Shown here piece by piece: positions 47,380-58,351 of a stretch of DNA of 64,000 nucleotides. Under the pieces are notes generated by a model. It had not been told where the DNA came from. It did no database searches and worked only from the letters and a program-made list of their open reading frames with translations. Position numbers and translations under genes: made by a program. Origin of the DNA: Saksenaea vasiformis B4078 (lineage: Eukaryota; Mucoromycota; Mucoromycetes; Mucorales; Saksenaeaceae); the NCBI GenBank assembly GCA_000697055.1, contig JNDT01002032.1, forward strand, positions 31,177 to 95,176. The letters run 5' to 3'. Position 1 is the stretch's first letter. Every line of letters begins with the position of its first letter.

Positions 47380-48271
47380 TTAACTGGCACCCGCTGCCAT
47401 TGACTTCTCCCTTATCCTTTCTTCATTGCGTTGCTGTGCTGTGGGGAACTGAACGAACGTGTTGTGCGTTCCTGCAGCCACTCGTGAACTCCATGGGGTT
47501 GCGATGACAATGTAACCCAAACTGATTTTTGCATCCGTTATCTTGTGCGACCACATTAACGCACCTGTGAGCGCCCTTAAGCAATACACCCATTGGCCAC
47601 ACCCGACGTACACCACTTGGTATGGGAGCCCATTTTCGGCGCTGGGTGGTTCAACTACAGTAGTCGGCAGTCTGTATCCTCCGCCCGGACATCCGTACTT
47701 CCATAATGTCTCGCCATTTTCGTTGTCAATCGCCATGACCTTGCCGAGCGAGCTAGCGATTGTTACCGACCGTTCCTCCGTTGCAGCATATACCGGGGGT
47801 GCATTAATGTCGGGGTGGATAACTGCCTGCGCCTTCGGAGTCAGAACGCGACTGGCAGTACAAATGACCGCGGTAGTTTCTATTCCCATTCCCTGGGAAA
47901 GAGATAAGCAACGGGTAACTTAATCTTTAGATTACCTTGAGTCCACTAGTCCATAGTTTCTGTCCTGTAAAGAGACTATATTGCGCGATTTTTCCGTTTG
48001 TCCCAGCTAGTACGGTGTCAAAGTCTGTGACAAAGACGGAAGCAATTCCGCTGAGTCTTCCAGTGGGGAGTTTGTTGCTCCAGAGACGCGTTCCATCCTT
48101 TTTGTGAATACAGTATATTCTGCCATGTTTCGCACAAATTAGGACATCATTTCTTGTAAATTCTATGCCGTCTGTGTTAACTACAATGGAATCTCCATCG
48201 TCGTCTTCATTCATTTGGCTGCTTTTTTCTTCAACATTTTTCTCTGCTTTTTTTAGTGTAGGAAATTTCAT
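47380..48271 (-). CDS. PQQ/WD-like beta-propeller protein
   Basis: Exons 47936-48271 and 47380-47892 on the minus strand, phase 0, 282 residues. After a charged N-terminus come repeating four-strand blades: VLICAKHGRIYCIHKKDGTR, VLAGTNGKIAQYSLFTGQKL, then VTIASSLGKVMAIDNENGET and VYCLRALTGALMW. The G-x-V/I-x-A-I/L-D-x-x-x-G-x-x-x-W rhythm is that of quinoprotein-dehydrogenase-like propellers. No catalytic Asp/Glu set or signal peptide for a true PQQ enzyme is visible, so a scaffold or binding role is more likely. The protein is short for a full eight-blade propeller. The 3' end is convergent with MAP1, 237 bases apart. Confidence 0.7.
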
Positions 48272-49667
48272 GGGTGAACCGAGAAGAAAAGAAAGCGTAA
48301 ACAGGAACAGATCTTCAGCAGTTTAAGGGCATTTCGGAGTTGTGAAGGTTCAATGCTGAGCAAGGGCTGTGCATGACTTCATGTCCCTCGCTGTCCACCT
48401 GTTCCTTGAAACGATATTTGCGTGAACAGAAATGTTTTCATTCGCCAACGATATCCAAATACGCGTTACAAGAGATAAATCAACTAAAGGAAGCCGTTTC
48501 AGTATATCTGTATAGGGAAAGTAACCTATGTACCGTAGTAATCAAGCTCTCTTGCTGGCACCTGTATTCTAGTCGGAGATGTCGATTTAAGAATGCAAGG
48601 ATTGTAGAGGTCGGCCTTGATCGTTTACTGGCAATTTTGGCATGTTGTAAAAATATTCCATTCTTTGCATACCGGAAGACAGTAACGAACTACCATATCC
48701 CCGGTGATAGCACTGGCTGTGAATCTGAAATAAAATAATCTATTTGGATGCATCCGCGACAAAACGTACTAGTCTAGTTTCGCTGAACAGCTTATATCCT
48801 CGTTCTCCCGGCGTTTCAACATCAGTCAGTATCAACTAGCATTGATTCACGACCGGTTTGCATCCTCCTTTTAATTTATAATATTATCGAATAAAGTTAC
48901 CATGAAAAAGTTCTTTTCCGGTTCCTCGGAAAGGTAAGCGTTGCCAATTTTGTGGGCGGAAATTCAGTGGCGTACGGATAAGTCATCATGAACTTACGCG
49001 CGAACTGGCCAACGCTTGGCGACGATTAAGTTGACAATGTTAATTCTACCTCAACTTTGTCTGTATTTTGTTCTCCGTGCACGGACACTTATATGCCGAA
49101 CGGTGGCAAATTGGCTGTCTCCGATTCTTTTTCATCTGAGGAGCTTTCTGGTACTTGGGCAAAGTGTGAGGTGATACACGGTAAATATCACGTATGGCGG
49201 CATCCTATTTTCTATTTGGCGTTGTCGTTTGTCAGCTGACGGTCTCACAGATTAACGTAAGCGTTATATTTGATTACGAGCATTATTGCTATCAGAGCTT
49301 GACGTCCTAACATGTATGGCAGGTCTACGTATACAATCATTACCACTCAATCACTCAAGGAATGTGTTCATAAGAATAGGGGGCGTGAGCCTGTTGCAGA
49401 TGCACACATATACACAGGGTCCATCCGGCCCTCGAACGTTCTAGAGAATCCATCTGTCCTTCTATTGAAAGACAAAGCTCATCAAGTTCATTGTTTTCTC
49501 TTTACAATCATAAAGCATTGGCTTAGATTTAATGTGTGGTCAAAGTCAAGTTCAGGTCACTAAAATGAGCTTTCTATACGCAATTGATCTTGTTGATCTG
49601 TTGCGCAGTGTATATATTACCATGGATTTTCGATGCTACAAGATTTCATTGATGGTTATAATAGCCA
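48272..49667. other. Intergenic, no gene seen
   Basis: About 1.4 kb without recognisable genes. Frames at 48373-48738 and 49312-49563 lack domains. Confidence 0.4.
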
Positions 49668-51004
49668 TTAAACCAAAGCATGAGTAGAATCAAATAAAAT
49701 CGACAACGATTCGCCAAAGTGGATGCGTCGAATAGCTTCTGAGAAGATGGGAGCAACATCAAATACTTTGACATTGGGATACTTGATGTGTTGTTCTTGA
49801 GGAATCGAGTTGCTCACGACAAGCTGATCGATCGCACTTTGTTCGATGTTTTCCATTGCATTGGACGAAAGTAAAGCATGACTCACAATTGCATAAACCT
49901 TAAGGGCACCGTTTTCGCGCAGCATCCTCGCAGCTTTGGTAATGGTGTATGACGTGTCCGCAATGTCATCAATTAAGATGCATTCCTTGCCGCGAACATC
50001 ACCGACTAACATTAGATCCTTCTTCTGTGTAGCTACCTGGCGCCTTTCCTTGTGAATCAAAGCAAAGTCCATGCATAGTGTTTCGGCAATGGCTGTTGCT
50101 CTAATTGCTTGGTTGAACACCAATTGATGCTTAGTCCCATTTTTTCTTTACCTCTTTGCACCTATGGAAAATGGGTAAACAGACCGGATAGCACAGAGTC
50201 AAGTGCCACTTACCACCAGCATCAGGGGAAACAATAACAGCATTCTGATAGTTGGGGATTTGAAGTCGGATGTACTTGATCATCAATGGTCGACTAAGGA
50301 GATTATCCACAGGGCAATCAAAGAATCCTTGAAACTAGACAAAGAGATAATAAACATATCGCTGTGATCCAATAGGCATCTTACTTGAGCATCATGCAAA
50401 TCCATTGTGATAATATGATCCGCACCTAATTTATGATTTATATACAGCTACAGATTATATATTGCATCGGCTTACCCGCACAAGTTAAGAGATCTGCAAT
50501 AAGCGTACCCGATCGAGCAAGCCATTCCCGATACTGAGTTTTGCCCTCCTCCCCATACTGTTGCTCCTGCATTGATGTCTGGGCAAGGCGGCGCATAAGC
50601 TGCTTCGTTACATCCTCCATATCGTTCTGCTGTTGAGGAGTCGGGGGATATTTTGGGGTTGCGGGTGGCAACCGCGCCAATGGCGCACCTGATGCTTTAA
50701 AGGGAACGTCTGCTTGACGAGAGTAAGGAAAATAAGGTATCACGGCAGTGACACGCTTAGCGGATGCGATTTTGCAAGCATTAATCATGATAAGCAACTC
50801 GATAAAGTTATCGTTGACATGACCACAACCAGACTGAATGATAAAGACGTCTCTTTCGCGGACCGATTCATTGATTTCGACACTGGTCTCGTTGTTACTG
50901 AACTTGGACAGTTTTGTTTTCCCGGGGGTTATGCCAAGCCTATTGCATATGGATTTTGTCAAAGCGGGATGCGATGAACCACCAAACACAACGAGATTTC
51001 GCAT
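49668..51004 (-). CDS. PRS1: Ribose-phosphate pyrophosphokinase, Prs1 type, with a 10-base exon
   Basis: Five exons on the minus strand: 50476-51004, 50385-50425, 50214-50334, 50152-50161 (10 bases), 49668-50100; 1134 bases, 377 residues. It makes PRPP from ribose 5-phosphate and ATP for nucleotide, His and Trp synthesis. Motifs: [20 protein letters not shown], the flexible loop [59 protein letters not shown], and the PRPP loop [12 protein letters not shown]. An insertion of about 60 residues (after GAPLARL, rich in Pro/Gln) sits where yeast Prs1 has its non-homologous region, marking this as the regulatory Prs1-type subunit. The 10-base exon GTGCAAAGAG codes the AK of the universal GGAKRA; its flanks are CATAG and GTAAAG. 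The start has a T-rich leader. Confidence 0.93.
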
Positions 51005-54000
51005 CGTTATCGTTTCAAAGAGATAAAAAAGTGTGGGGAAAGAGCTGGCTTTTCTTTTTTTCGAATCGGATTCCCCCGGACAGTCATAAGCAGTCCTTTG
51101 TGGAGACCCCGATATTGCTTGACAAAGCAGTAAAAGCAAATCAGATCTCTTAAATACCGCAGTATCTATGGACCGTACGTTGCACAAGCACATATGCACC
51201 GAAACACACGATCTTACTCCATCAAAGCCGCTTGTTGCTGACGTTTGAGGCAAAGGACTCGGTATGATGCCTACAGAAATCCAGAAAAAAAAAGGAAAGT
51301 AGCTGTCGCAACGAAGCGGCTCAGTATTTAGAAATGCTCACAGCGTCCTGATTTAATGTAATGGTAACAGTTTACTTACGTAAGTGCTCACACAAATGAT
51401 AGCTCCGGTAACAGTAATCCAAACTTGATTCAATTTGTAGATTGACCGAAAATGCCTAGGTTCCCTGTTGAAAAGGATCCGCTCTTGTAGCAGTACATGA
51501 TTGGTTGTCATGGAGGCCGGGTAAATTCCGCAGTTCCCCTCGTTTCGAGCATGCTGATTGCACAAATCAGTGCAAGTTTATAGCTGCGTCGACAGTCTTT
51601 CGCTAAGAGTCTCGGCGGTGTGCGCTACTGTATGAACATCATTTGCTGTTATCACTTTTTTTCAGATTCTGTCCTTGCACTGATCGCAAATGTGAGAAAT
51701 ACTACTTAATAAAGGTGAGCTCTTTATACACGCTCGACATTTCTGCCTGCGTGCACCTGGTTCTCGATTGATGAGTTGCGATGGAGACATGCTCGCGTCC
51801 ACTAACGCCCAAAAATTGAAATACCGACATCGCCGCGTCAGAGAACCTGTCTTCTAATGTTATAAGGAGCATACTCTCCTAAAACCTAAAGATAAACATA
51901 TATATAGACATAATCGATCAGTAGAACCAAAGAACGGTAAAGGAAAATAGTAAGCAGCAAAATGCCACTCTTCCAAAATGTGCATTGAGCCCACGCATGA
52001 GTAGAGACCCATGCGCCACCCATGAATATCGAGACATTAACCATTACAACAAATCAGCATAATTTATCTGTAAACTCAAAGATAAGGAAAAAAGGAGAAG
52101 ATGAGAGATTAATACACTAACTATGTCCCGAATTATGCGTGTGAACCTGCTACAGATGTTCCCAGGAAGCGTGGAGACTACCGGGAGTTGCTATAATTGG
52201 TCGAATGTCTTTGTTGTGTCGTGCATCAACAACTGGTGAGAATAGAGTTCACTAAAAAAGAAGGCCAAGGCAGTAAGTTGACAGGTTAAGGACGAAAAAC
52301 AATGCGGAGAAAGCGAAAAAAGAATAAGCAGAATGGATTCCCAGAGAGCAAGATCCACAAAAGGGAACATATCTCAGGTAAAGCGATGCCGTTCGTGATA
52401 TGAAATCTCACATATCGGTTATCTGGTGTCTATTGCGAAGCGACTAGTCGAGAAGCGCTCTATTCTCATACATAGCTTCGAACCAGGGGTTAGAACAATT
52501 ACGGCAATAATCAGCACAAATCATCATCTATGCCAAAATTTCCAGGGACGTTGTGATGAAGCAGGGAGCGAACTCCGTGATAATGCTCATACGATAAGAG
52601 CGTTCATCACATCGGCATCAGCGTCGTATTAGGAGGGAACAAGGCAACAAGCAGAAACATGAGCAACAATAAAATATACCAGTTGCGTTGCCAAAAGTCG
52701 AAAGATGAGATACTTGAGAAATTCAAGCTACTGTAAGAACTGATATCAATGATCTCGAGTAAAGGTGCTACCCATAGGTATTAGCTTCTGAATGCACAGT
52801 TCACTCGTTGGACCATGAGGAATGTATAATAAGCAATCAAAGGTCATTCTTATGGAGACATCAGACGACTCCGAATGAAAGACGCAATAGCGAATCGTGG
52901 TCATGGTGAATACATCCGGCACTAAGTAGAATAAGTCATTTGAAACCCTTATCGCTGCAAGAGCATCGTGTAACAGTGAATGAATTGGAAGCCTACGAGA
53001 GCTGTCGGGTAGGTAATTCCTAGTGCGCTACCCACGTTGATACAGGTTACGGTATCAGTGTTTGTTGACATTTGTGTTATTGTTTATTGGGTGTCAATTT
53101 ATGCTATTCCAAATAAGTTCGGTGTCCATGAAGGAGTCAAGCCTACGCTGAGAAAAATAGGATATGCGTTATTAATATAAGTATGTCGCTTGTGAGAAGA
53201 AGTATAAATTTAGTTACGTCAAATTCTATCCGCCAAGTGGGCAAAATTTATTTGAGTAATTTAGAAAAACCATTCACCATAAGCACATTCGATGGTGTTC
53301 GTTGTCTCATTTACCATTGATGTAATCACGGCGCAACCCATCGGGGTGGCACGTGGTTTGAAATGCCTTTTTTTTTTTTTTGGAGAAGTACAACCCAAGA
53401 GCCAGTAAAGAAAAGAGCCATCAGGAGCTACAGATGGAGATGTTGTCAATATGTAATTGTTTTTGTCATCATTGGACTGTTTACAAAGGGGTCATATGAA
53501 ACGCGATCCCCGATATTTTTGAATCAATCACACGTTTCCTACTCAAGACAGTGTCATTTAAGTAGAGAGTCGAAGTGTAACCTTGAATTCACGCATATCA
53601 TAATCTGCAACAATTTTTTGGTGTCGATAATTTTGTCAGTAGCACAGCTGAATAAACATAGTATGAAGGGCGCGCAAATCCGCTCTCGTTGGATAGTCAA
53701 AAAGACATGAGAAAGCGCCAGTGTGGCGGACATTGCTACTATTTACCACATCTACACGGAGCAACAACGTGTGGCGCTAAAACCCAGCATTAAGGTTTTT
53801 CGGCGGTATGCAAAGCCTCTGGTACACAAGCGGGTTAGGAAATTATTTTTGGATTCTGGCAGCGATGAAATCCGAAGAATCATCTTAGACGTGGGCAACC
53901 GTGTCCGCGTAGACATGACATCTACGAAAACAATCTCGTTTTGGTCGAAATCAAGACATATTTAAGTTGATCTCTATTTTTGTCAGGTAATATCCGATTT

Positions 54001-54308
54001 GAATAGAAAAGCAGAACGTCTTAACGTGGCGAATGGAGATTATCTGTGCAAGTTAGTTCATCTGATACTCTTTCCACTATTTGAGCTATCATCTTCTACT
54101 GTTCCCGATGTTAGATGACGTTATAAGAAGACCCATATAGTGCAATACTCAAAGCCATGGTTGACAGAAGAAGGTAGGTACCCAGTTCGGATAGCCAATC
54201 ACGGAACTGCACAGCCTCTGACGCCAAAAACAAAAAAAGCCCTACTTTTTTGGACTGTGGGGAGAGTGAACTTCCTTTTTCTCTCTTCCTTGTTCTTTCA
54301 TTCGCCTC
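51005..54308. other. Intergenic region of 3.3 kb, no gene seen
   Basis: Holds the PRS1 promoter at its left end and the transporter promoter at its right end (T-rich 54230-54305). Frames at 52426-52632, 53363-53710 and 53723-53965 were inspected. None has a domain, and none connects by splicing to neighbours. Confidence 0.4.
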
Positions 54309-55597
54309 ATGGGTAAAACGAATTCTATGCAGTGCTTTGCGCAATCCATCAAAAAAAAAAGTCGACTGACAGGGCCTTCTGTATGTTGTAGACGGTCACT
54401 CTCTGTTTGGCGGGATCCCGCTCAAATATCTCTCCCTTCTGATTCTTGTGGTTCAGAACAGCGCCCTCATTCTTGTGATGCGGTATACTCGTGCTAGTGT
54501 GCCCGAAGACGAACGCTACCTTGCATCCACTGCTGTGGTCATGAGTGAAGTGACCAAGACAATTGTATGCATGGCTGTGCTTTACTGCATTCCACCTCCA
54601 CATCAACGTTCCTTCCCTCGATTCACGGCACTATTGCATCGAGAACTCATTCTAAACTGGCGCGATAGTGCTAAGCTTGCTATTCCAGCAGTGCTTTATC
54701 TTATCCAGGTAGGCACGAGTTTTGTTTTTTGTCTATTTTTTTCATTTTTAGACTTGTACGCCCACTAAAAAAAAATCCTTTTTATAGAATAACCTGCAAT
54801 ACGTCGCAGCCACGAATCTCGATGCCGCTACATTTCAAGTAACGTATCAATTGAAGATTTTGACTACTGCTTTCTTCAGTGTTGTCATTTTGCACCGAAG
54901 TTTAACGCGGCTCAAATGGATCGCTCTGGGACTGTTGACCATCGGAATCGCGTTGGTAGTGATGCCGAAAGATGCATCTCTTTCGCTTCTTGCCTATTTT
55001 ACCAGCACGGAAACGGAGTCCGAAATGATAACAGCAGCGGATATCGGCAATCAGTCCAATATGCAAGGATTCATGGCTGTGTTGATGGCCTGTGTGTTGT
55101 CGGGGCTTGCGGGTGTTTATTTTGAAAAGATTCTGAAAGCACCATCCAAACCAGTTACAACAGAAGCAAACGATGAAGAGAGTAAGAGAATGATGAGTAT
55201 GGACGAAGAAAACGACGACAATGACCACCTATCTCGTCCAGATGAAATGGCTCAAAATCAGCTGTGGATCCGGAATATCCAAATGGCGTTTTTCTCTGTT
55301 GTTCTCGGCCTAATCTTTGTGGTATTGCTGCAAGACGGAGCAACTATTGCGGAAAAGGGAATCTTTGTTAATTATACTCCCCTAACATGGTTGGTGATTG
55401 CGATCCAGGCTTGTGGTGGCTTGATTGTGGCCTTGGTCGTGAAGTACGCAGATAATATTCTCAAAGGCTTTGCTACCAGTATCAGTATTATCCTGTCAAG
55501 TCTCGTTAGTGTGTGGCTGTTTAATTTCTCTTTGAGCGGATCGTTTATTTTAGGCGCAGCTTTTGTTATCTACGCAACTTATCTATACGGCCTCTAA
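54309..55597 (+). CDS. Golgi nucleotide-sugar (UDP-galactose-type) transporter
   Basis: Exons 54309-54312 (ATG plus one base), 54392-54708 and 54788-55597; 1131 bases, 376 residues. Splicing ATG-G to ACGGTCAC gives MDGHSLFGGIPLKYLSLLIL, restoring the first membrane segment that otherwise has no start. About ten transmembrane helices follow. Family marks: LKYLSLLILVVQNSALIL, STAVVMSEVTK, PAVLYLIQNNLQYVAATNLD, QLKILTTAFFSV, GVYFEKILK, VALVVKYADNILKGFATS. These are typical of SLC35A-type carriers exchanging UDP-sugars for UMP across the Golgi membrane. An acidic cytosolic loop (about 225-255) separates the two halves. The exact substrate is not readable from sequence. The two-part start codon exon is unusual; an alternative start at an internal Met would lose helix 1. 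Confidence 0.88.
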
Positions 55598-55629
55598 AGC
55601 TGTTTCCCTCTTATCCCTAGCATGCACAA

Positions 55630-55653
55630 CGCACACACACGCACACACACACA
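55630..55653 (+). repeat. CA microsatellite
   Basis: An ACACAC run with CG interruptions in the 3' flank of the transporter gene. Confidence 0.85.
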
Positions 55654-56255
55654 GCGCAACGTTCATTTCCACATGCAACCGTACATTGATTCATAATACA
55701 GCATTTGTTTACTTTTCTTTGTTTCCAGGAAATAGTTTATTGTGTTTATCAAAATCCTTTGTCATTTATCATAACAAGTATATAGCCTACGCTTCGGAAT
55801 CCCACAAAGAAAAACCAGTGACATGTCTTGGGTTACCATTATCACCTACCTCGGCTGCTTGAATGTGTTGCATGGGTTTATCCTGCAATTTTCGCTTCTT
55901 CGAAATGCAGGTGGTCGTTCATCACAGTGAATTTCCTGATAATAGGCCACCTTCCTAATGTTTCTACTGACGTTACAATCTCGATTCCATACGGTACTAC
56001 ATTTGCTGCATCTGAGTACCGCGTGTAGTGATTGCTTCAGCGCTCCTTTGACGTTGGTCCGCTTGCTTGAACCACACTCTGAGCAGATGTTGACGTTTTG
56101 TATTCATCTATGTCGACAACTACGCAAAGACCAGAGCGCTCCTCTCCTTGAGTTTTCGGTACCCTTCATAGAATTCGTATACATTGCATTACCGAAGGGG
56201 AGAAGTGGGATTTTCTTGCTGCTCGCCGGGTCGGTTTTCCTCCATTTGGCGCCGC

Positions 56256-56490
56256 CACTGTAATGGAAAGATGTTCAGCATTATTATTTTGATCTGATTG
56301 CACGTACCTCTGTTTTTTGAGATTTACTGCTTCCTGATCGGCCTTTCTCCACCGAGCACCACTATGATGGAAATATACTCAGTGTTTATTTTGACCTAGG
56401 CTCTCATACCTTGCTGATTTTTGTTTTTTTGCTGCGTACTATATCGGTCTCTCCCTGCCCAGTGTCACTGTAATGGAAACATATTCAGCG
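56256..56490 (-). repeat. Tandem repeat with about 105-base period inside the Fanzor relic
   Basis: CACTGTAATGGAAAGATGTT (56256), CACTATGATGGAAATATACT (56360) and CACTGTAATGGAAACATATT (56466) mark successive units. On the minus strand each unit resembles an intron end (TTTCCATTACAG) followed by a short exon-like piece with G-G-x-G-A-x-A and then a donor-like GTATGA or GTACGT. So an intron-plus-exon block seems to have been duplicated. Confidence 0.65.
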
Positions 56491-57001
56491 CTGTTTCGGG
56501 CTGGAGCCTAGTACTTTTTTTTCCGACGTTTGCGTGTTGAAGGTCTGTCTTTTTTCCGTTTCTTCCTCCTTCTTCGCTGCAGCAGATGTCTGCGCCATTC
56601 GTAGAGTTCTTTCCATAGTACTTATCCCCGCCGTTGATGATGCGTGCAGCGAATCCTTCAGCAGCTTCTTGACAACCAATAAATCTTTGGCTTCTATTAG
56701 ACGCTGTAATGAAAGATACGCGACGTTATCTCCAAATCTCAAACTGGCAAAACGTTCATTATAGAAGTCGTGTAACGCATTAGGTGTTACAACATGTACG
56801 TTAGATACTTTTCCAGAGCCTCAACCTAGCCGTCTTCTAGCTCGGCATTTCCTTTTTAACCGCTCCTATTGCGGGTGTCTCTTCTCTCCATTGTCCTATC
56901 AGCACCCTCAACGTGTTATAATGTGCGAGATGGTAGAACTCTGCGGTGTACCTTTTAACAATGTCGTGTGCCTCCTTTCCATGGGCACTGCTTGATATGT
57001 A

Positions 57002-57874
57002 CAGTGGTCCCCCGATAAGATAACCCCTAATAAGATCAACTCTCAATAAGATCAACCTATTTCCATAGCCCTCTATCTTAATGGCAGGGAAATCTTCTAC
57101 TTCTGTCTAATTTCCACTTCAACCCATTTTGATGGCTTGAAATTTTTAACGACTCTACATCTTTATTTATATACATTCTTCAGGACTGAAATACGAAGTA
57201 AGTTTTGATTGCTTACAGTGTAGCATCGCCTGAGACGTATCGCTTAGGCTTTGCAACTTGGGAACCGCCCTAAGAATCTTAGGACCCAAATCGTCTTCGT
57301 CATCTAATATATCGAATAGCGTGTTGAAACAGTAAGCCTTCTCAGCAGCCGTTAGAGGAGCTCTATCAGGCGTTGTGGGATGTTCTGCTTCCATTTCATA
57401 ATTGTCATCTCCATTGTCGTCAGTGAACGGTGCTATGTTCACTGCCAGGGCAGAAATCTTCAGGAACAGCGATTAAGATACCGAATGTCAGAAACGGGAG
57501 ATCGTGAAGCTAGTATAACAATAAAGTCTTACAACTGAAACATTGACGAGTCAATGCATTTGTAGCACCCTATCTACGGCGAATCATAGAAATCGTCGGA
57601 AGTCACCTACGTAAAGAATCTAGAGTAAGATGGATCTCATCGCTAGTGAGATACGTCTGCTGATGTGTTCTGGATATCATCAGGATAGAAAGCGATGATT
57701 TTAAGGCAAGGTATAGAGATTGAGGGTACTAGAAATTTGGAGGAAGTTCATAGTAATGAACAGTGTCAAGCGAGTTCAAACCTATGCCCTTCCGGCTAAA
57801 CATTGAGCCTCCTCGCCAATTTTCAAGGTCAACTTCCAGCAACCCTCTAACGGTTGATCTTCGAGGGACCACTG
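57002..57874 (-). mobile_element. Internally deleted pogo/Tigger-type DNA transposon
   Basis: Both ends carry inverted CAGTGGTCCC (57002-57011 and, reversed, 57865-57874), with partly matching inner sequence (CCGATAAGATAACC versus TCGAAGATCAACC), and TA on both sides (57000-57001 and 57875-57876) as target duplication. CAGTGG-type ends and TA targets are typical of Tigger/pogo elements of the Tc1/mariner superfamily. At 873 bases it is too short for a full transposase; only a C-terminal piece remains. The subterminal ATAAGATCAAC is repeated near the left end, likely transposase sites. It sits exactly in the second Fanzor: removing it joins GVDLGLTDT to YISSSAHGKEAHD with one TA. Confidence 0.85.
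57167..57442 (-). pseudogene. C-terminal tail of a Tigger transposase with PIP-box-like end
   Basis: A 91-codon open frame inside the Tigger element: acidic start (TDDNGDDNYEMEAEHP), then LTAAEKAYCFNTLFDIL, and ending CKQSKLTSYFSPEECI. This matches the acidic, helical tail typical of Tigger transposases. The DDE catalytic core is absent. QSKLTSYF fits the PCNA-interaction consensus (Q-x-x-hydrophobic-x-x-aromatic-aromatic), a feature reported for pogo-type transposases. Its ATG may be incidental because the frame is a deletion remnant. Confidence 0.55.
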
Positions 57875-58351
57875 TATGTGTCAGTCAGACCCAGATCGAC
57901 ACCTTTTACATCATATTCGTCAAGCATACCATCAAAGGTGGAGATTTCTGTCTTGTTCCCTTCGCTGTCCGATGAAAGTTTGATCTTTTTGAAAGCGAAT
58001 GTAAATACGACGCTCCAAACTTTTTGATCCGTTGATTGTTTGGCCAGTTGCAACCACTTAAACGTTTTAACTTTTGAAATGTCAAACACACGTCCAGTAG
58101 GCTTCATCTTGGGTCAAACCGCCGGTCGCCAGTGGCGAAAGAGACCGTAAGGTTTGGAAATCAAGTTGAATGTATCTCCGTTGATGACGAACGGTAGGTG
58201 TCACAGGAAACAATCTTTGGTCACTCTGGCCGACCTTGGGTGCAAGCTTCCGTGGGCAATTTTCGTACCACCTTGCTGGTAAGTCGTTGAAGATACGGGA
58301 GATCATCGGCAGATAACTTTGGAAAGAGATTGCCGAGCCTTTTTGATACAT

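Larger units (their letters stand above)
55846..58351 (-). pseudogene. Second, decayed Fanzor gene, interrupted by a Tigger-type element
   Basis: Read from 58351 downward, the minus strand shows the Fanzor order: RLFPVTPTV..RYIQLDFQTLRSL; YWTCV/FDISKVK (58090, one-base frameshift); WSVVFTFAF; RuvC-I GVDLGLTDTY with Asp at 57895-57897, directly followed by the insertion 57002-57874. Beyond it come ISSSAHGKEAHDI..YTAEFYHLAHYNT, FASLRFGDNVAYLS, the PFGNAMYTNSMKG segment (56161-56195), RuvC-II DIDEYKTS (56091-56108), finger ICSECGSSK (56071-56088) and CSKC (55999-56010), RuvC-III WNRDCNVSRNIRK (55960-55989), tail ERPPAFRRS and a stop at 55846. At least three single-base frameshifts and the insertion make it inactive. 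It belongs to a different subfamily from the intact copy. The N-terminal third above 58351 was not resolved. Confidence 0.8.
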
